DNA from: Macrolepiota albuminosa
Lineage: Eukaryota; Basidiomycota; Agaricomycetes; Agaricales; Agaricaceae
Assembly: GCA_027475525.1 (NCBI GenBank)
Contig: JAMWFC010000049.1
Location: forward strand, 3,828,947-3,892,946
Length of the DNA stretch: 64,000 nt
Reading direction: 5' to 3'
In this document: positions 54,376 through 64,000 of the stretch, piece by piece
Layout: every line of letters begins with the position of its first letter
Numbering within the stretch: the first letter of the stretch is position 1
Made by a program: the position numbers and the translations under genes
The notes under the pieces: generated by a model
Told to the model about the DNA's origin: nothing
Database searches by the model: none
Seen by the model: only the letters and a program-made list of their open reading frames with translations

Positions 54376-57300
54376 TTACTGATCGGTTTCTTCTTCTGGT
54401 GCGACTTCGTCATCGTCCACAAATTCGGTCTCCTCTAGCTCTCGAAGCTTAGCAGTGTCAATGTCCAGCGCCGATAAAGGTAATGAAATGTGTTCACGCG
54501 CTAAGTAGGGAATGAGTCGGAACGCCGCTACTGGTCGATGCAAAACTGAGCCGTCCAATTCGCAGAGTACGTATGCGCCTCCCCTATTGCGGGAAACCAC
54601 TATTAGGGGTCCCAGGTACCGAGGCCGCATCTTTTTGTTATGGGTAACCTCGATCTTGGAGTTGCGCATTAGTACTAGGGCGCCAGTTGTGAAGTTGTAG
54701 TCTCGGATCGTGGGTTATGAGTAACCTCGATCTTGGAGTTGCGCATTAGTACTAGGGTGCCAGTTGTGAAGTTGTAGTCTCGGATTGTGGCGCTATGCTC
54801 GGTTTCAAATCGTAGCGCAGCTTGTCATCTAGCCTGAAATACTACCTCGTGTAAGCGCTCGAGATCCTCCATGCGTCGTTGTAAGTCTATAGCGCATCTA
54901 GCGATCATGTTGGTAGAGGATAGTATTGAGTTCGGTGGGGGTTGTAGGTACGTCGCTTCCACCACGTCTGCAGGTAGCAAGGGGTGGGTGCCAGTCACCG
55001 CATAGTAGGGAGAGCAGCCCATCCTCTTTCGTACGGTAACCCGCTCCGACCAGAAGACCGAATATGTTGCCTCGCTCCAGCGACTTTCGTCACCGTCAAT
55101 CGCCTTGAATAGCGCTTGTCGAACATCGAAATGAGGCCTTTCTACAATTCCATTAGCACGTTTATTGTATCCTGAGACTCGGATGTGTTGTATGTTGTAT
55201 TTCTTGGCAAGATAAGTGAGCGCCTTAACTATTGGCGCTCCGTTGTCTGTGACGATCTCGTGAAGGGCTCCCCATCGGCAGATAACGTCCTCAAAAAGCC
55301 ACTTAGCTATAGCGTCTGTATTTTCCCGCTGGAGCATACGGAACTCCGGCCAATGTACCAAGGAACACCTTCCTTGAATGATATACTTGTAGCGCCCTGA
55401 CTTGGGCATGTGCATGGTGTCGATATATATTTTTCCGAATAACGGCGTGGGAGTCGCTACTGTTGGGGGAATTAGAACCTGACGTGTCTGCTGGATTTGA
55501 CAGAGATGACAAGTGCGAATATACCACGCAATATCGGCGCTAACTTGCGGCCACCAAAAGCGCTCCAAAAGGTTCGCCCTTGTCGCATAGAGTCCTCGGT
55601 GTCCCAAGTCATCATGCATAGCACGTAGAATCCTAACTCGATTATCCGGTTTAATTACTAGATTATGGGCGCCATCTCTATTTCGTCGCCAAAGTCGGTT
55701 TTCTGCCATAAAGAAAGTTGTCGCATATCGAATGAAGGTGGCGTATTCCGTATCCGTAAGGTCTGATGGTCGTCGCAAATCCTGTAGCCACTTCCTAACC
55801 TGGTCCACTCGCTGATCTTCTGACTTAGCTTTGGCGCTTCGAGGTACCACCGAATATGGCAGGTTCTGACTGTCTTCTCGCAAGGGTCTTGGTTCCTCGA
55901 CTATCTTTAGATCGTTAGATGGCTTAGCGACGTTATAGATACTGGCCGTGTAAAAAGTTGATGATGCCTGATATGGTCGGGGCTGGTACGGAACAATAGG
56001 GTGAAGCCAATTTGAAACTGGTTGGTCTTCGCGAAGCGCCGGAATAGGCAGCTGAATGATATGCATGAAACCATGCAATCGATCGATCCAGTCGTCAAAT
56101 ACATCGTTGTCGCTATCGTCTAGCGCTTCATCTTCCGGTTGTCTGGGTCGCCTAGATAATCCGTCCGGCCCGTGGAATGCACTTCTGACGTGTACTAACT
56201 CGAAGTGAAACATTAATATCGCTACTACCCAGCGGTTCATACTGGCTGACGGTTGAATATCAGGGTTCTGAAGCATTCCTTTGATGTATCGTGCGTCGAC
56301 CTCGACAATGAGATTTCGTACCCCAATGAGGTACATGCGCAGCGCCTGAAACGATCGAAACAAGCCATATAACTCTAGCTTGGGCTGACTGTAGCGCGAT
56401 TCTCGGTCGTTAAGGGTAATCGATCCGAAGCGATTGTAGCGCCTGATTTTCCGGTTCGCGCCATCACACTGGCATAGAAAGAAGCCAACGGCAATATATG
56501 ATGTGTCAACAGCAAGTATAACGGGATCGGCGGTAGTATAGTCAATGGGTACCAATGGTTTCGCTTCCTGTAGCGCCTTTACTAAGTCCTTCTGGGCATT
56601 GATTTGATCGGGTCCGAATTTGAAGGGGACCCCTGAACGGGTTAGGCAATTAAGGGCGTTTGCGCGATGAGAAAAATGGTGTATGAACATGCGCAGCACC
56701 CCTACAGTGCCCAAGAACGCGCGAACTTCCGAGAGGTTATGACAGACCCCCCATTTCTCCAACAGCGCTAATCGGCTCTTTTCTGGAATCCTGCCTTCTG
56801 GCGTGCAAACGTGCCCCAAAATTTTAAACTGCGGTGTGCAAAGAACGAGCTTGTGCCCTGAAAACGTCCCACCACAATACTTCATGCGCTGAAGTACTCG
56901 GTTAACCAGTTGAAAGAATTCCCATAGCGCCATGATTTTCTGGGTGAACTTCAGGCTTGCCATCTACCAATCGCCAATCCTTCGGGCCTTTAACTCCTAC
57001 GTCGTCTATGAAGCTGAGCACATGGTGGGGTATTTCGGGCTGTAGGATAAACGTAATATCGTCGTGAAATATCGGTACCGAGTTTGTCCATCCCATAGGA
57101 AGTGTGACTAGTCGTAGCGCCCCAAACGGTGTTTGAAATGTTGTCAAGTCGCGAGAGGAAGGATGGATTAAGCGCTCGTCATAGCCTACGTACAAATCCA
57201 GGGTAGCGCCACATATTCGTCCCACGAAAGATTCAGCGACGTGGTCAGGAAATGGCGGTACCCCTGAATGACGAATGGTGACTTTGTTTAGCGGTTCTAG

Positions 57301-58122
57301 GCTGTGAACTATACGTAGCTTCCCGTTTTTCTTTAGTACGCAGAACCACCTCGAGCGGTAGGCCGAATTAGAAGGCTCGTATACACCTGCCGCTATCTTA
57401 GAGCGAATAATCTGGCAGACTTCGGCTTCGATGCCCGGGGGTATGGGTCGGTTATGCTCAGTCCAGAGTACGTGCGGTATTGTCGGTATAACCATTGGTG
57501 GAAAGAAGTCAGTTCTAAGTTTACCGCGTTCTGAGTCCTCCCATGCGAAAGCCTCATTCTGCTTTTGCATGATGTCGACTAATACATTCAGCTCCTCCGT
57601 CGAGAGGAAGCCAGTATCGTGGGCGCTAAGAAATAGCGCCTTTCGTTCTTCCGTAAATCATCCCGTTGGTTCGAAGGGTAGTGGATTTGGGTCGAGTTTT
57701 GGCAGGGTAGTCAAAGGGTCGCCTATTATTTTTCTTTCGATGCAAAATTCCTCGGGTACGGCGCTCGCTACCGGTTTTGTTTTAAGCGCTACGGGTTTAT
57801 ATTTCTTCTTGACCTGAACCCCTTTGCGCTTAGGGGTACTATTGTTAGCAAACATATTATAAATAGAGTCATGGTTTCTAGCGAAACCTGATATCAAAGG
57901 TTCTTTAGAGTCGGGAGTAGAAACGAAATAAGTGTCTGTTGAAAGGTTTTCAGTAATATCTGACGCAGTGAGGTATAAGTAGGATAACGCTTCACTAGTA
58001 AGCGACGAAGAAGAATTCAAGATTTCATGGGCTAAAGGGGTATATGATATAAAGTTTACTTGCCCAGTCCGATGGTTATAGTCCAAGATAAGCGCTTCAT
58101 CTCCATGATCCTCATCACTCAT
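54376..58122 (-). pseudogene. E6-outer pol, several breaks
   Basis: Same pol as inner, starting at the ATG 58122-58120 in an ATGA overlap with the gag stop. Breaks: TGA at 57660-57658 where inner pol has Arg (GRFTEERK); an 11-bp deletion near 56935 that shifts the frame after the RT FIDD region; and a 77-bp tandem duplication (units from 54644 and 54721) in the C-terminal region. The RNase H and integrase motifs (VDTSYIAVGFFLC, HDDLGHRG, CHLCQ, YIDTM, TDNGAP, VERPHF) are kept in the 712-residue middle frame 56963-54825. The C-terminal acidic end differs from inner pol. Confidence 0.88.
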
Positions 58123-60716
58123 CTCCTTGATGGCGCCGGAAAACACTCGCAAGGGTCGTCGCTAACGTAAGGTCGCTTTCTCGGTCCCGGTTTCTGGAAT
58201 TTCCTCCATGGAAACGTTGGTACCGTTCTTCTGACGTCCAAGTTAGGGTCACTAATAGTTAGCGTCATTTCGTCTTCAGACGTCGTCTTGACTACTGATT
58301 GGGCTAAGACGTCGAAGGGCCTCCCTAATAATAAGTCGTACGCAGGCGATCTAAGAATGTGTATTTGAAGGTAAAACGTAAGATTGCCAACAGCGCATGG
58401 CACGTTACGAGCCATTCCCAAGGATCGATCAATAGTGCCGTTAGCGCTTTGCATATTAAGAATGATGGTCGGGTCGTAAATGATGCCAAGCTCGTTAGCG
58501 ACGTCGGCAGCCATTGAAATAATCTGTGATCCGCTGTCCACGATAGATTCTATCTCGCTTTTTCCATCAACTGTCAACATAATTGAGCGAATCGCATGAG
58601 AGTCTTGGGCTACAGTGAGGACGGCGGGATTGTCGCTAGATCTTAGCGACTTAAGGTAAGTTTCAACCGGGTCAATAGACGTAGCTTCTTTGGGTGGCGC
58701 AGCCTCTTCTTTGATTTCCGACGCGACCGTCTCTGTTATGTACGCGAATCCAGGTAGCACGTCGTCGCATTCATCCACCGCCATTACATTGTTAGCTACA
58801 TTTCGTCGAGGGGTAACCGCTGTGCGCATCTGATTCCTGACGTCTGGCGCCACACTGCATAGCTCCCCTACCGACATCGTGACTTGACTTTTCATAATAC
58901 GATCGAATACTTGCTTAGATTTTTCTATGTTGTAGATTGGTGCCATTGGTTGGTAGCCTCCTGCTGGCTTGTCTGGCGCCCCAAAGTTTCGATTGATAGG
59001 CAGGGCGTAGTTACCGGCAAGTCCTGAATATGGGTGTAGTGGCGGTTCCGTGCTAGCTGGTGCTTTGGCCGTATCAGGTGTGTCGTCGTTGACGCTGGAA
59101 TTCAAAGGCTTTGCAGGTGCTGGATCGGACGTAGCGCCTGAAGGTCTATAGTCTTTCAACGGTTGCTTGCTCTTTTTAATCTCGACACCATCAAAAACCT
59201 GATTCTTTAGCGACTTTAGCTCCCTTTCCAACGTCTCGATCCTCTCCTCTCGTGACAACGTCGGTCGCTCGCTAACAGCGTTAAGCTGGAGTACTTCATG
59301 GATTAGCGCCTGTTGTGGAGTTGTTTCTGCCTCCGCTGCGGCTGTACTATTGAGATTGCCCATCGCTAAGTTCCCAGGGTTATGTCGGTGCCATTCATCA
59401 ATTCGCCCCTGAAAGGTTTGGTGCTCAGGATATAGAGGGATGTTAGCGCCGGAGGGTAGGACTATTTTCCCGTCGGCGCCTCGGCATGCTCTTCCTTGGC
59501 GTAGATATTGTTCAAGGATAGTGCAGCGTCCGCGAGTCATTGTATGTCCTGCCTCACCACAGAAGTGACAAGGGCCGGATTGCATATTACCTTGTGGCGC
59601 ATTAAGGCTAGTCGAGATTAACGTTTCCAATTTGCTCATAACGTTTGCAACAGCCGTGTTGACTGCGTTTTCCAGATCCTCCTTCTTGACAAAACCTCCC
59701 TGATTGTTAGTTGCGCTAGGTGCGGGCGCTGCAACAGGTGGCGCCTTTCCTCCGTTATCAGTGCTAGAGGGTCGCTGGAAGGGGATGCCGGTATCCGTGC
59801 CTTTCAGTATCCATTTACCTGCTTCAAAGACGTCTTCTATATCGTAGGGTTCCTCAGGATGGTGGTCGGACTTAAGAATTTCTAAGCGACGAGCTATACG
59901 AGTCCATAGTGATGTTGGAATGCCTTGTTGAAACAAGCGCCGTTCCTCGTTCCTGTAGAGTTTGCCATTCTGTACTAGCCATCTTGCAATTCGCTGGAAA
60001 TCTCGATAATAAGTAGATAGCGTGCCTAGTGTATAAATGCCCGTTGCGAAGGTATCCTGTACCAGTTTCTGGATTTCAAGGACAGTATAGCGCGTGGATT
60101 CTTCAGCGCCAGGGTACAGTTTAATGATCGCCTTTTTCCATTCCTCGTAGGTAAACGACCTTGGCACCGCCTCTCGTGTTAATCCTTGAAACTCATCCAG
60201 TCCCGTCCAGGATTCCGCGGTATCATAGGAAACGTATCTGGCGGCGTATTCTTTCATTTGTGTGTTGTTGGTGACTCGGCAGTCGCGTAATAAATATTCC
60301 AATTCTCGGAAATACTGTGTTAGCTCGCGAGGTTTCGTCTCGTCCCATTTTGGCAACGAGAAGTGGTTTCTTGGCGGCATACACGGTGTGTTTGCCTGCT
60401 CCATACTAGCTGGCGTCGACGTTGTGGTGGGAATAGTAGTGTTAGTGGTAGTTTCGCTTGGCGGGGTTGTAGTCGGTACTGGCTTGGGTAATTCTGAGTC
60501 GCTAGGTTCTGGCGATAATGACCTAGACAGCTCTTCCAAAGGAGTAAGCGGTGTATGGTTTTCACCTGCTAAGTATTCGAATGGTCGGGAAAATGGGAAG
60601 AAGCTTTCAGCCAAGCTATCTGGAGCGGCTTCAAGCTCCTGATCTAAAGTCTGCCTCGGTAGCGCGCCTGGTAAGTGTGGTGACTCAGTTAAGGTTTGCT
60701 CAAACGCGCTCTCCAA
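58119..60716 (-). CDS. E6-outer Gag-protease, 865 aa, intact
   Basis: Same length and domains as the inner protein, with scattered substitutions. The CHFCGEAGHTMTRGRC knuckle with HX6C spacing and the VDSGSQIIS protease site are unchanged. The frame has stayed open while pol and gene A decayed, by chance or because Gag can still be used in trans. The TGA stop overlaps the pol ATG as in the inner copy. Confidence 0.88.
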   Translation of the reverse strand: MESAFEQTLTESPHLPGALPRQTLDQELEAAPDSLAESFFPFSRPFEYLAGENHTPLTPLEELSRSLSPEPSDSELPKPVPTTTPPSETTTNTTIPTTTSTPASMEQANTPCMPPRNHFSLPKWDETKPRELTQYFRELEYLLRDCRVTNNTQMKEYAARYVSYDTAESWTGLDEFQGLTREAVPRSFTYEEWKKAIIKLYPGAEESTRYTVLEIQKLVQDTFATGIYTLGTLSTYYRDFQRIARWLVQNGKLYRNEERRLFQQGIPTSLWTRIARRLEILKSDHHPEEPYDIEDVFEAGKWILKGTDTGIPFQRPSSTDNGGKAPPVAAPAPSATNNQGGFVKKEDLENAVNTAVANVMSKLETLISTSLNAPQGNMQSGPCHFCGEAGHTMTRGRCTILEQYLRQGRACRGADGKIVLPSGANIPLYPEHQTFQGRIDEWHRHNPGNLAMGNLNSTAAAEAETTPQQALIHEVLQLNAVSERPTLSREERIETLERELKSLKNQVFDGVEIKKSKQPLKDYRPSGATSDPAPAKPLNSSVNDDTPDTAKAPASTEPPLHPYSGLAGNYALPINRNFGAPDKPAGGYQPMAPIYNIEKSKQVFDRIMKSQVTMSVGELCSVAPDVRNQMRTAVTPRRNVANNVMAVDECDDVLPGFAYITETVASEIKEEAAPPKEATSIDPVETYLKSLRSSDNPAVLTVAQDSHAIRSIMLTVDGKSEIESIVDSGSQIISMAADVANELGIIYDPTIILNMQSANGTIDRSLGMARNVPCAVGNLTFYLQIHILRSPAYDLLLGRPFDVLAQSVVKTTSEDEMTLTISDPNLDVRRTVPTFPWRKFQKPGPRKRPYVSDDPCECFPAPSRR

Positions 60717-60773
60717 TAGGAGGCGGCGCTGTCGCTGGGCTCGAGTTTCCGGCGGAATTCTGCCTCAATAGAA

Positions 60774-60792
60774 CCCCTCGCGGTGGGCTCCA
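60774..60792 (-). promoter_or_regulatory. E6-outer primer-binding site
   Basis: Identical 19-base TGGAGCCCACCGCGAGGGG on the minus strand, three bases after the LTR4 inner end. Confidence 0.85.
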
Positions 60793-60795
60793 AAA

Positions 60796-61866
60796 TGATG
60801 ACGCCAACTGTGGTTGGGTGCGCTGGACGTATACGCAGTACAACGCCGTCTCCAGCGCCTGGCGTACGGGTTTGTGAGGAGTCCCGGCAGGGTCCCGGTG
60901 TGCTCGAGCAGAGGTGATAGGGCGATGCGCTAGACGATAGCGCCTCGGATGCTACCTAGCAAGTGGTAAGCGTCGTAGTTTAGGAGAAGTTATAGAGAAA
61001 GAAACGAATAGCGCAGCGTAGCGTGCCCGTAGGTGGCACCGTAAACGACAAAGACGAGATAGACGAAGCTAGCGCCGAACTTGGTGGCAAAGTCAGGCAA
61101 TGCTAGCGCGATTTGAACGCTAAGTGTAACTGGGTGCTCAAGAGGTTACGATTCGTTGTTATATACATGGCGAGTAGCTAGTTTTTATACTATGCGCTAC
61201 ATTATTTCCAAAATAAGTCCATTGACGGCGCTACCGATTAGCGCCTCTCTTTGTGACTGTAGCTAACGGCCACCTGTCAACGGCGACCTGCAGCACATGG
61301 GTGACGGCGACCAACGGCAACTCTAAAACTACTTAGAAGTGGTACGAGTTTGCTCACTTTTTGATGTAATTTAATTGGCCATGCCATCCCGGGGTATGGT
61401 CGGGGAATCCTTGACAGACGCCGTGAGCGCTAATTCCGGCGCTAAACATTGTACCATCTTTTGATAGATTTAAATGTCGGGTCTGCGTGTATCCTGTCTC
61501 GTCGTCATTGATTCTTTTAGACTTCTGATTGAGGTGCCTCAGTGATTGACAGCGCCAATTGCTAACTCCTTCCAGTACTGATCGGGGTTTGGTCAGAGTC
61601 CCCTCCCGCCGTTATGCTAGCGCTATGAGTCCTGAGTCTTCTTGGTCTTCAAAGTAACTGAGTGGAGTGCGCTGAGGGGCTGATACTGGTGATTGAGATG
61701 AATGAATAAGTCTTGCCATAGAGCGCCCGCGCTAGGGCTGCTCTGTTACCCAAGGCTGGTCGCTAGAGCCTTTAGTGTGTCAAGTGTTGGTCGGCCTATA
61801 ATGTCCCTTGATGCGCTCAGTCCGAGTAGAAGCCTATCAGCGCTCAGTCCGAGTAGAAGCCTATCA
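60796..61866 (-). repeat. LTR4, 5' LTR of E6-outer, with a 27-bp terminal duplication
   Basis: 60796-61839 is the LTR (1044 bp, one extra T in CTCTGTTACCC). Its outer 27 bases (GCGCTCAGTCC...GCCTATCA) are repeated once more at 61840-61866, directly before the GCGA duplication. It shares the diagnostic variants of LTR1. Confidence 0.92.
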
Positions 61867-61870
61867 GCGA
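61867..61870. repeat. Target-site duplication GCGA, right copy
   Basis: Partner of 35944-35947. The integrase frame of E5b resumes at 61871. Confidence 0.9.
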
Positions 61871-62359
61871 GCAGACCCGCCAATAGCAGTAGGAGCGTTG
61901 GTATACCTATCAACGCATAATCTGAGGCTCCCAAAGGGACGAGCAAGTAAACTCTGCCCAAAATGGGTAGGCCCATACCGCGTTCTAGACGCAGAGCCAA
62001 GTACCTCCAACTATGTGTTGGAGCTGCCTCTGGCATTACAGGAATGATGCATCGTTCCTAAGTTTCATGTGTCGCTGTTGCGACCTTACAGCGCGTCTGA
62101 CGATGCGCTGTTCCCTAACAGGGCAACCCTGGGCCCCTATGATTTTGGGGCTCGAGACAATGACAAATGGTTTGTCGAGTGCATAATTGGGCACCGGTGG
62201 ACTGAGCGTAACACGCTCGAGTTTGAAGTACGTTGGTCCCTGGGGGACACAACATGGGAGCCACACTCCCATTGCTCCAAGTTGGCGGCACTTGACCATT
62301 ATTTGGAGTTGAAGGGTGTTAAGCGCCCACATCAATTGAGTAAGCATGTCAGCGCTTAA
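61871..62359 (+). pseudogene. E5b integrase C-terminus and chromodomain
   Basis: Resumes in frame with 35947: GDR/KPR-like linker (PPIAVGALVYLSTHNLRLP, CPKWVGPYRVLDAEPS), a TGA at 62045-62047 where PKFHVSLLRPY follows, then a chromodomain (FVECIIGHRWTERNTLEFEV, RWSLGDTTWEPHSHC). This places E5 among the chromoviruses. Stop at 62357-62359. Confidence 0.88.
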
Positions 62360-62461
62360 TTTGATCGGCAGTGCTGATTGCGGCTTGGCTGAGTTGGTCA
62401 GCAGCTGTGGCTGAAACACGTCTTAAAAGGCAAAATTTCTTTTTCGCTTTTTTCCCCAACC
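62360..62461. other. 102-bp junction between E5b pol and E5c gag
   Basis: Only 102 bases separate the pol stop and the next ATG; no LTR-like ends, polypurine tract or primer site were recognised. It ends in a T/C tract (TTTCTTTTTCGCTTTTTTCC). Confidence 0.4.
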
Positions 62462-64000
62462 ATGGACAGCATGCCTGTGGACCTGAGTGAACAGCAGCAG
62501 CAGCAGTTTGAGAGTACGCTGTTGGTCTTATCATCGGCTGAAGGGGGGGGCAGATGGCTCCCCCGCTCGCCCAAAATGCGCCCCAGTGGGGACAATCGCA
62601 ACAAGCTGTGGGCTTCCCACAGCAGCAGCAACCACCAGTGGCGGGCTACCTGCCACAGCAGCCGGTGATCAGTGGCTATCCGCCACTTCAAACCATGCAG
62701 GGCAGCTTCATGCCCCAGAACACACCTGTGGGCGGCTATCAGCCCCAACAACCAGTACCGGGCGCTTATGCGCCACATCACACCGAGGGCCAATTCCAGC
62801 AACAGGCCTACGGGGGGCTAGTCAGCCCCCAAGCAGCGTCGGCATGGAGGCAGCTTGCCCCTGTACCGGCAACAGGGCAACTGGGGACACATCCTTTTCC
62901 CCAGTTTACCGCCCCAGCGCACTACCCTGGGATGGGTGGTGTGCCCGTAATGATGCCGTACCCCCTGGCTTGGATGGGGGCTTGGGGCGCAATGCCCCAG
63001 TACAGCGACTCGCATGAGTCGCAAGCCAAGGGAGGCCGGTCGATTTCCCTGTCGACCACAGCACCAATTGACAATCTAGAGGGACGCAAAGCATCCCTCG
63101 TGCAGGCCACCGCAGCCATTGAGAGTACAGAAACTCTCAATACAGAACGGAGCATCAGTTCATCGGCTGATGCGCCGACGGAGAGCTTGGCCAAGCTCTC
63201 CTTGCTACAGCGGCTGGAAATGCTGCACCAATCTGAGCCCAGCTCGGAAGAAGAGTCACGTCCTCAACACGACAAAGGAAAAGCACGGGCTGTCGAGCCC
63301 ACTCACAACCAGGACTTAGTCCTGGCTACCCTTCTCCAACGACTGGGAGATAATGGGTACGATGTACCCGCAGAGTCATCATTCCTCCGCGATGCGGAGG
63401 CAGTCGTCCTCATCTGCTGGATGATGGACGACATGGATCATATGCGCGCTCAGCGCAAAACAGATCTTCTTGGCCTATCGGCCATTCGTAAGCGGCAGAC
63501 TACACCTCCGAGTCGGGACACCGACTCCAGCAAAAGGGCGCGTCGGCAAGGAGTGGAGGATGCGCCCTCCTGCTCGATTAAGTCTCAAGCGTTGCTGCCT
63601 CCAGCCGGGAGGCCGGCCTAGGACGGGACATCCTTCCCTATAAAGATGTCCCTGCTCCAGCTGCCCCCCGGCTTATCCAGCACCTCGCCAGTGGTGCGTC
63701 TGAGGTCGCGTCTTCGCGACCAGTATCCGTGGTGTCCACCACCCACTCTGGGGAGCAGAGTTCCAGGGGCATGAGCACATGCCCCACTGAGGCTAAGGCC
63801 TCACAACCCCGAAAGGATTGTCGGGGTAAGCAACCAGAAGGGCATGCATACATTAACATGCACTTCCCCGAGGATGCCCCGAAAGGGGCCCCAGGGGCTA
63901 ACATCCCCTTTTTACCTGCTATACTGGTAGAGGGCCCACCAGCCCGACTCCCGCGGTGTGTGTGGGCTATGGACCCACGACCTGAGAAGTCAGAGCCAGA
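62462..64000 (+). pseudogene. E5c: gag N-terminal region of a third E5 copy
   Basis: The ATG at 62462 reads MDSMPVDLSEQQQQQFES. A G8 run (62543-62550) shifts the frame into a 355-residue Gln/Pro-rich stretch (QQQQPPVAGYLPQQPVISGY) followed by a helical segment (SLAKLSLLQRLEMLHQ, LLQRLGDNGYDVPAESSFL). The DVP block aligns with E5a gag (LQLLAARSHDVP). After another shift near 63600 it continues (GRDILPYKDVPAPAAPRL) and runs off the window. It is therefore the start of gag, not an extra pol domain. Confidence 0.6.

Larger units (their letters stand above)
35948..61866 (-). mobile_element. E6-outer: LTR retrotransposon with antisense cargo genes
   Basis: Own sequence is 35948-40836 plus 54166-61866 (about 12.6 kb), interrupted by E6-inner. 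In element (minus) orientation: 5' LTR 60796-61839, primer site 60774-60792, gag-protease 60716-58119, pol 58122-54376, then cargo genes C, B and A on the opposite strand, polypurine tract at 36991-37003 and 3' LTR 35948-36990. LTR1 and LTR4 share variants that the inner LTRs lack. Pol, gene A and gene B are broken; gag is intact and gene C is broken only by the insertion. Confidence 0.9.

Noticed and set aside
35948..61866. Tandem array LTR-body-LTR-body-LTR-body-LTR formed by unequal recombination
   Set aside because: Target duplications CCGC and GCGA, restored reading frames and LTR variant pairing show two nested insertions.
62462..63621. Extra C-terminal or envelope-like ORF of E5b
   Set aside because: The helical block aligns with E5a gag and there is no signal peptide or membrane helix.

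Overview
The window looks like repeat-rich nuclear DNA of a mushroom-forming basidiomycete (Agaricomycetes). The support is many Ty3/gypsy and one Ty1/copia element, spliceosomal introns of about 50-60 bp with GTAAGT/GTGCGT donors, a decayed importin-beta3-like gene, and no bacterial gene organisation. Almost nothing is a living host gene; the window is a stack of retroelements nested in each other, most decayed by CGA to TGA stops and small indels.

Layout. 478-3687 (-): Ty3/gypsy relic E1. About 3.7-10 kb: decayed host-like sequence, including a one-helix membrane-protein fragment, an importin-beta3 pseudogene, a direct repeat and half of a tRNA-Leu-like sequence. 10206-11134: hAT-like non-autonomous element with 20-bp inverted ends. 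12055-15399 (+): two gypsy relics (E2, E2b) separated by a polypurine tract plus LTR. 15400-19409 (-): Ty1/copia relic. 19697-24267 (+): gypsy copy E5a, cut at its RT by E4. 24268-31569 (-): LTR element E4 with gag and protease but no RT-integrase. 31570-35947 (+): second copy E5b, whose pol resumes at 61871 and ends in a chromodomain. 62462-64000: gag-like start of a third copy, E5c.

The centre of interest is 35948-61866, family E6. An outer E6 element sits in the integrase gene of E5b with a 4-bp target duplication (GCGA). A second, younger 13.3-kb E6 element (40837-54161) sits inside gene C of the outer one, again with a 4-bp duplication (CCGC). Both have 1043-1044 bp LTRs and, on the minus strand, gag-protease and RT-RNase H-integrase genes, with pol opening at an ATGA stop/start overlap.

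Between pol and the 3' LTR both carry three cargo genes (A, B, C) in the opposite orientation. Genes A and B have a TATA box, all three have clean phase-consistent spliceosomal introns, and gene A has an AATAAA signal. Gene A encodes a 712-aa protein with a Zn2Cys6-like cysteine cluster and a C-terminal coiled coil. B and C are small paralogues of each other. Antisense orientation is the arrangement that lets intron-bearing genes survive passage through a spliced genomic RNA. A short AGCGC/GCGCT motif is scattered densely through the whole E6 family, so an element-encoded DNA-binding protein acting on its own element is a plausible hypothesis. I know of no described fungal LTR element with this layout, but I could not search.
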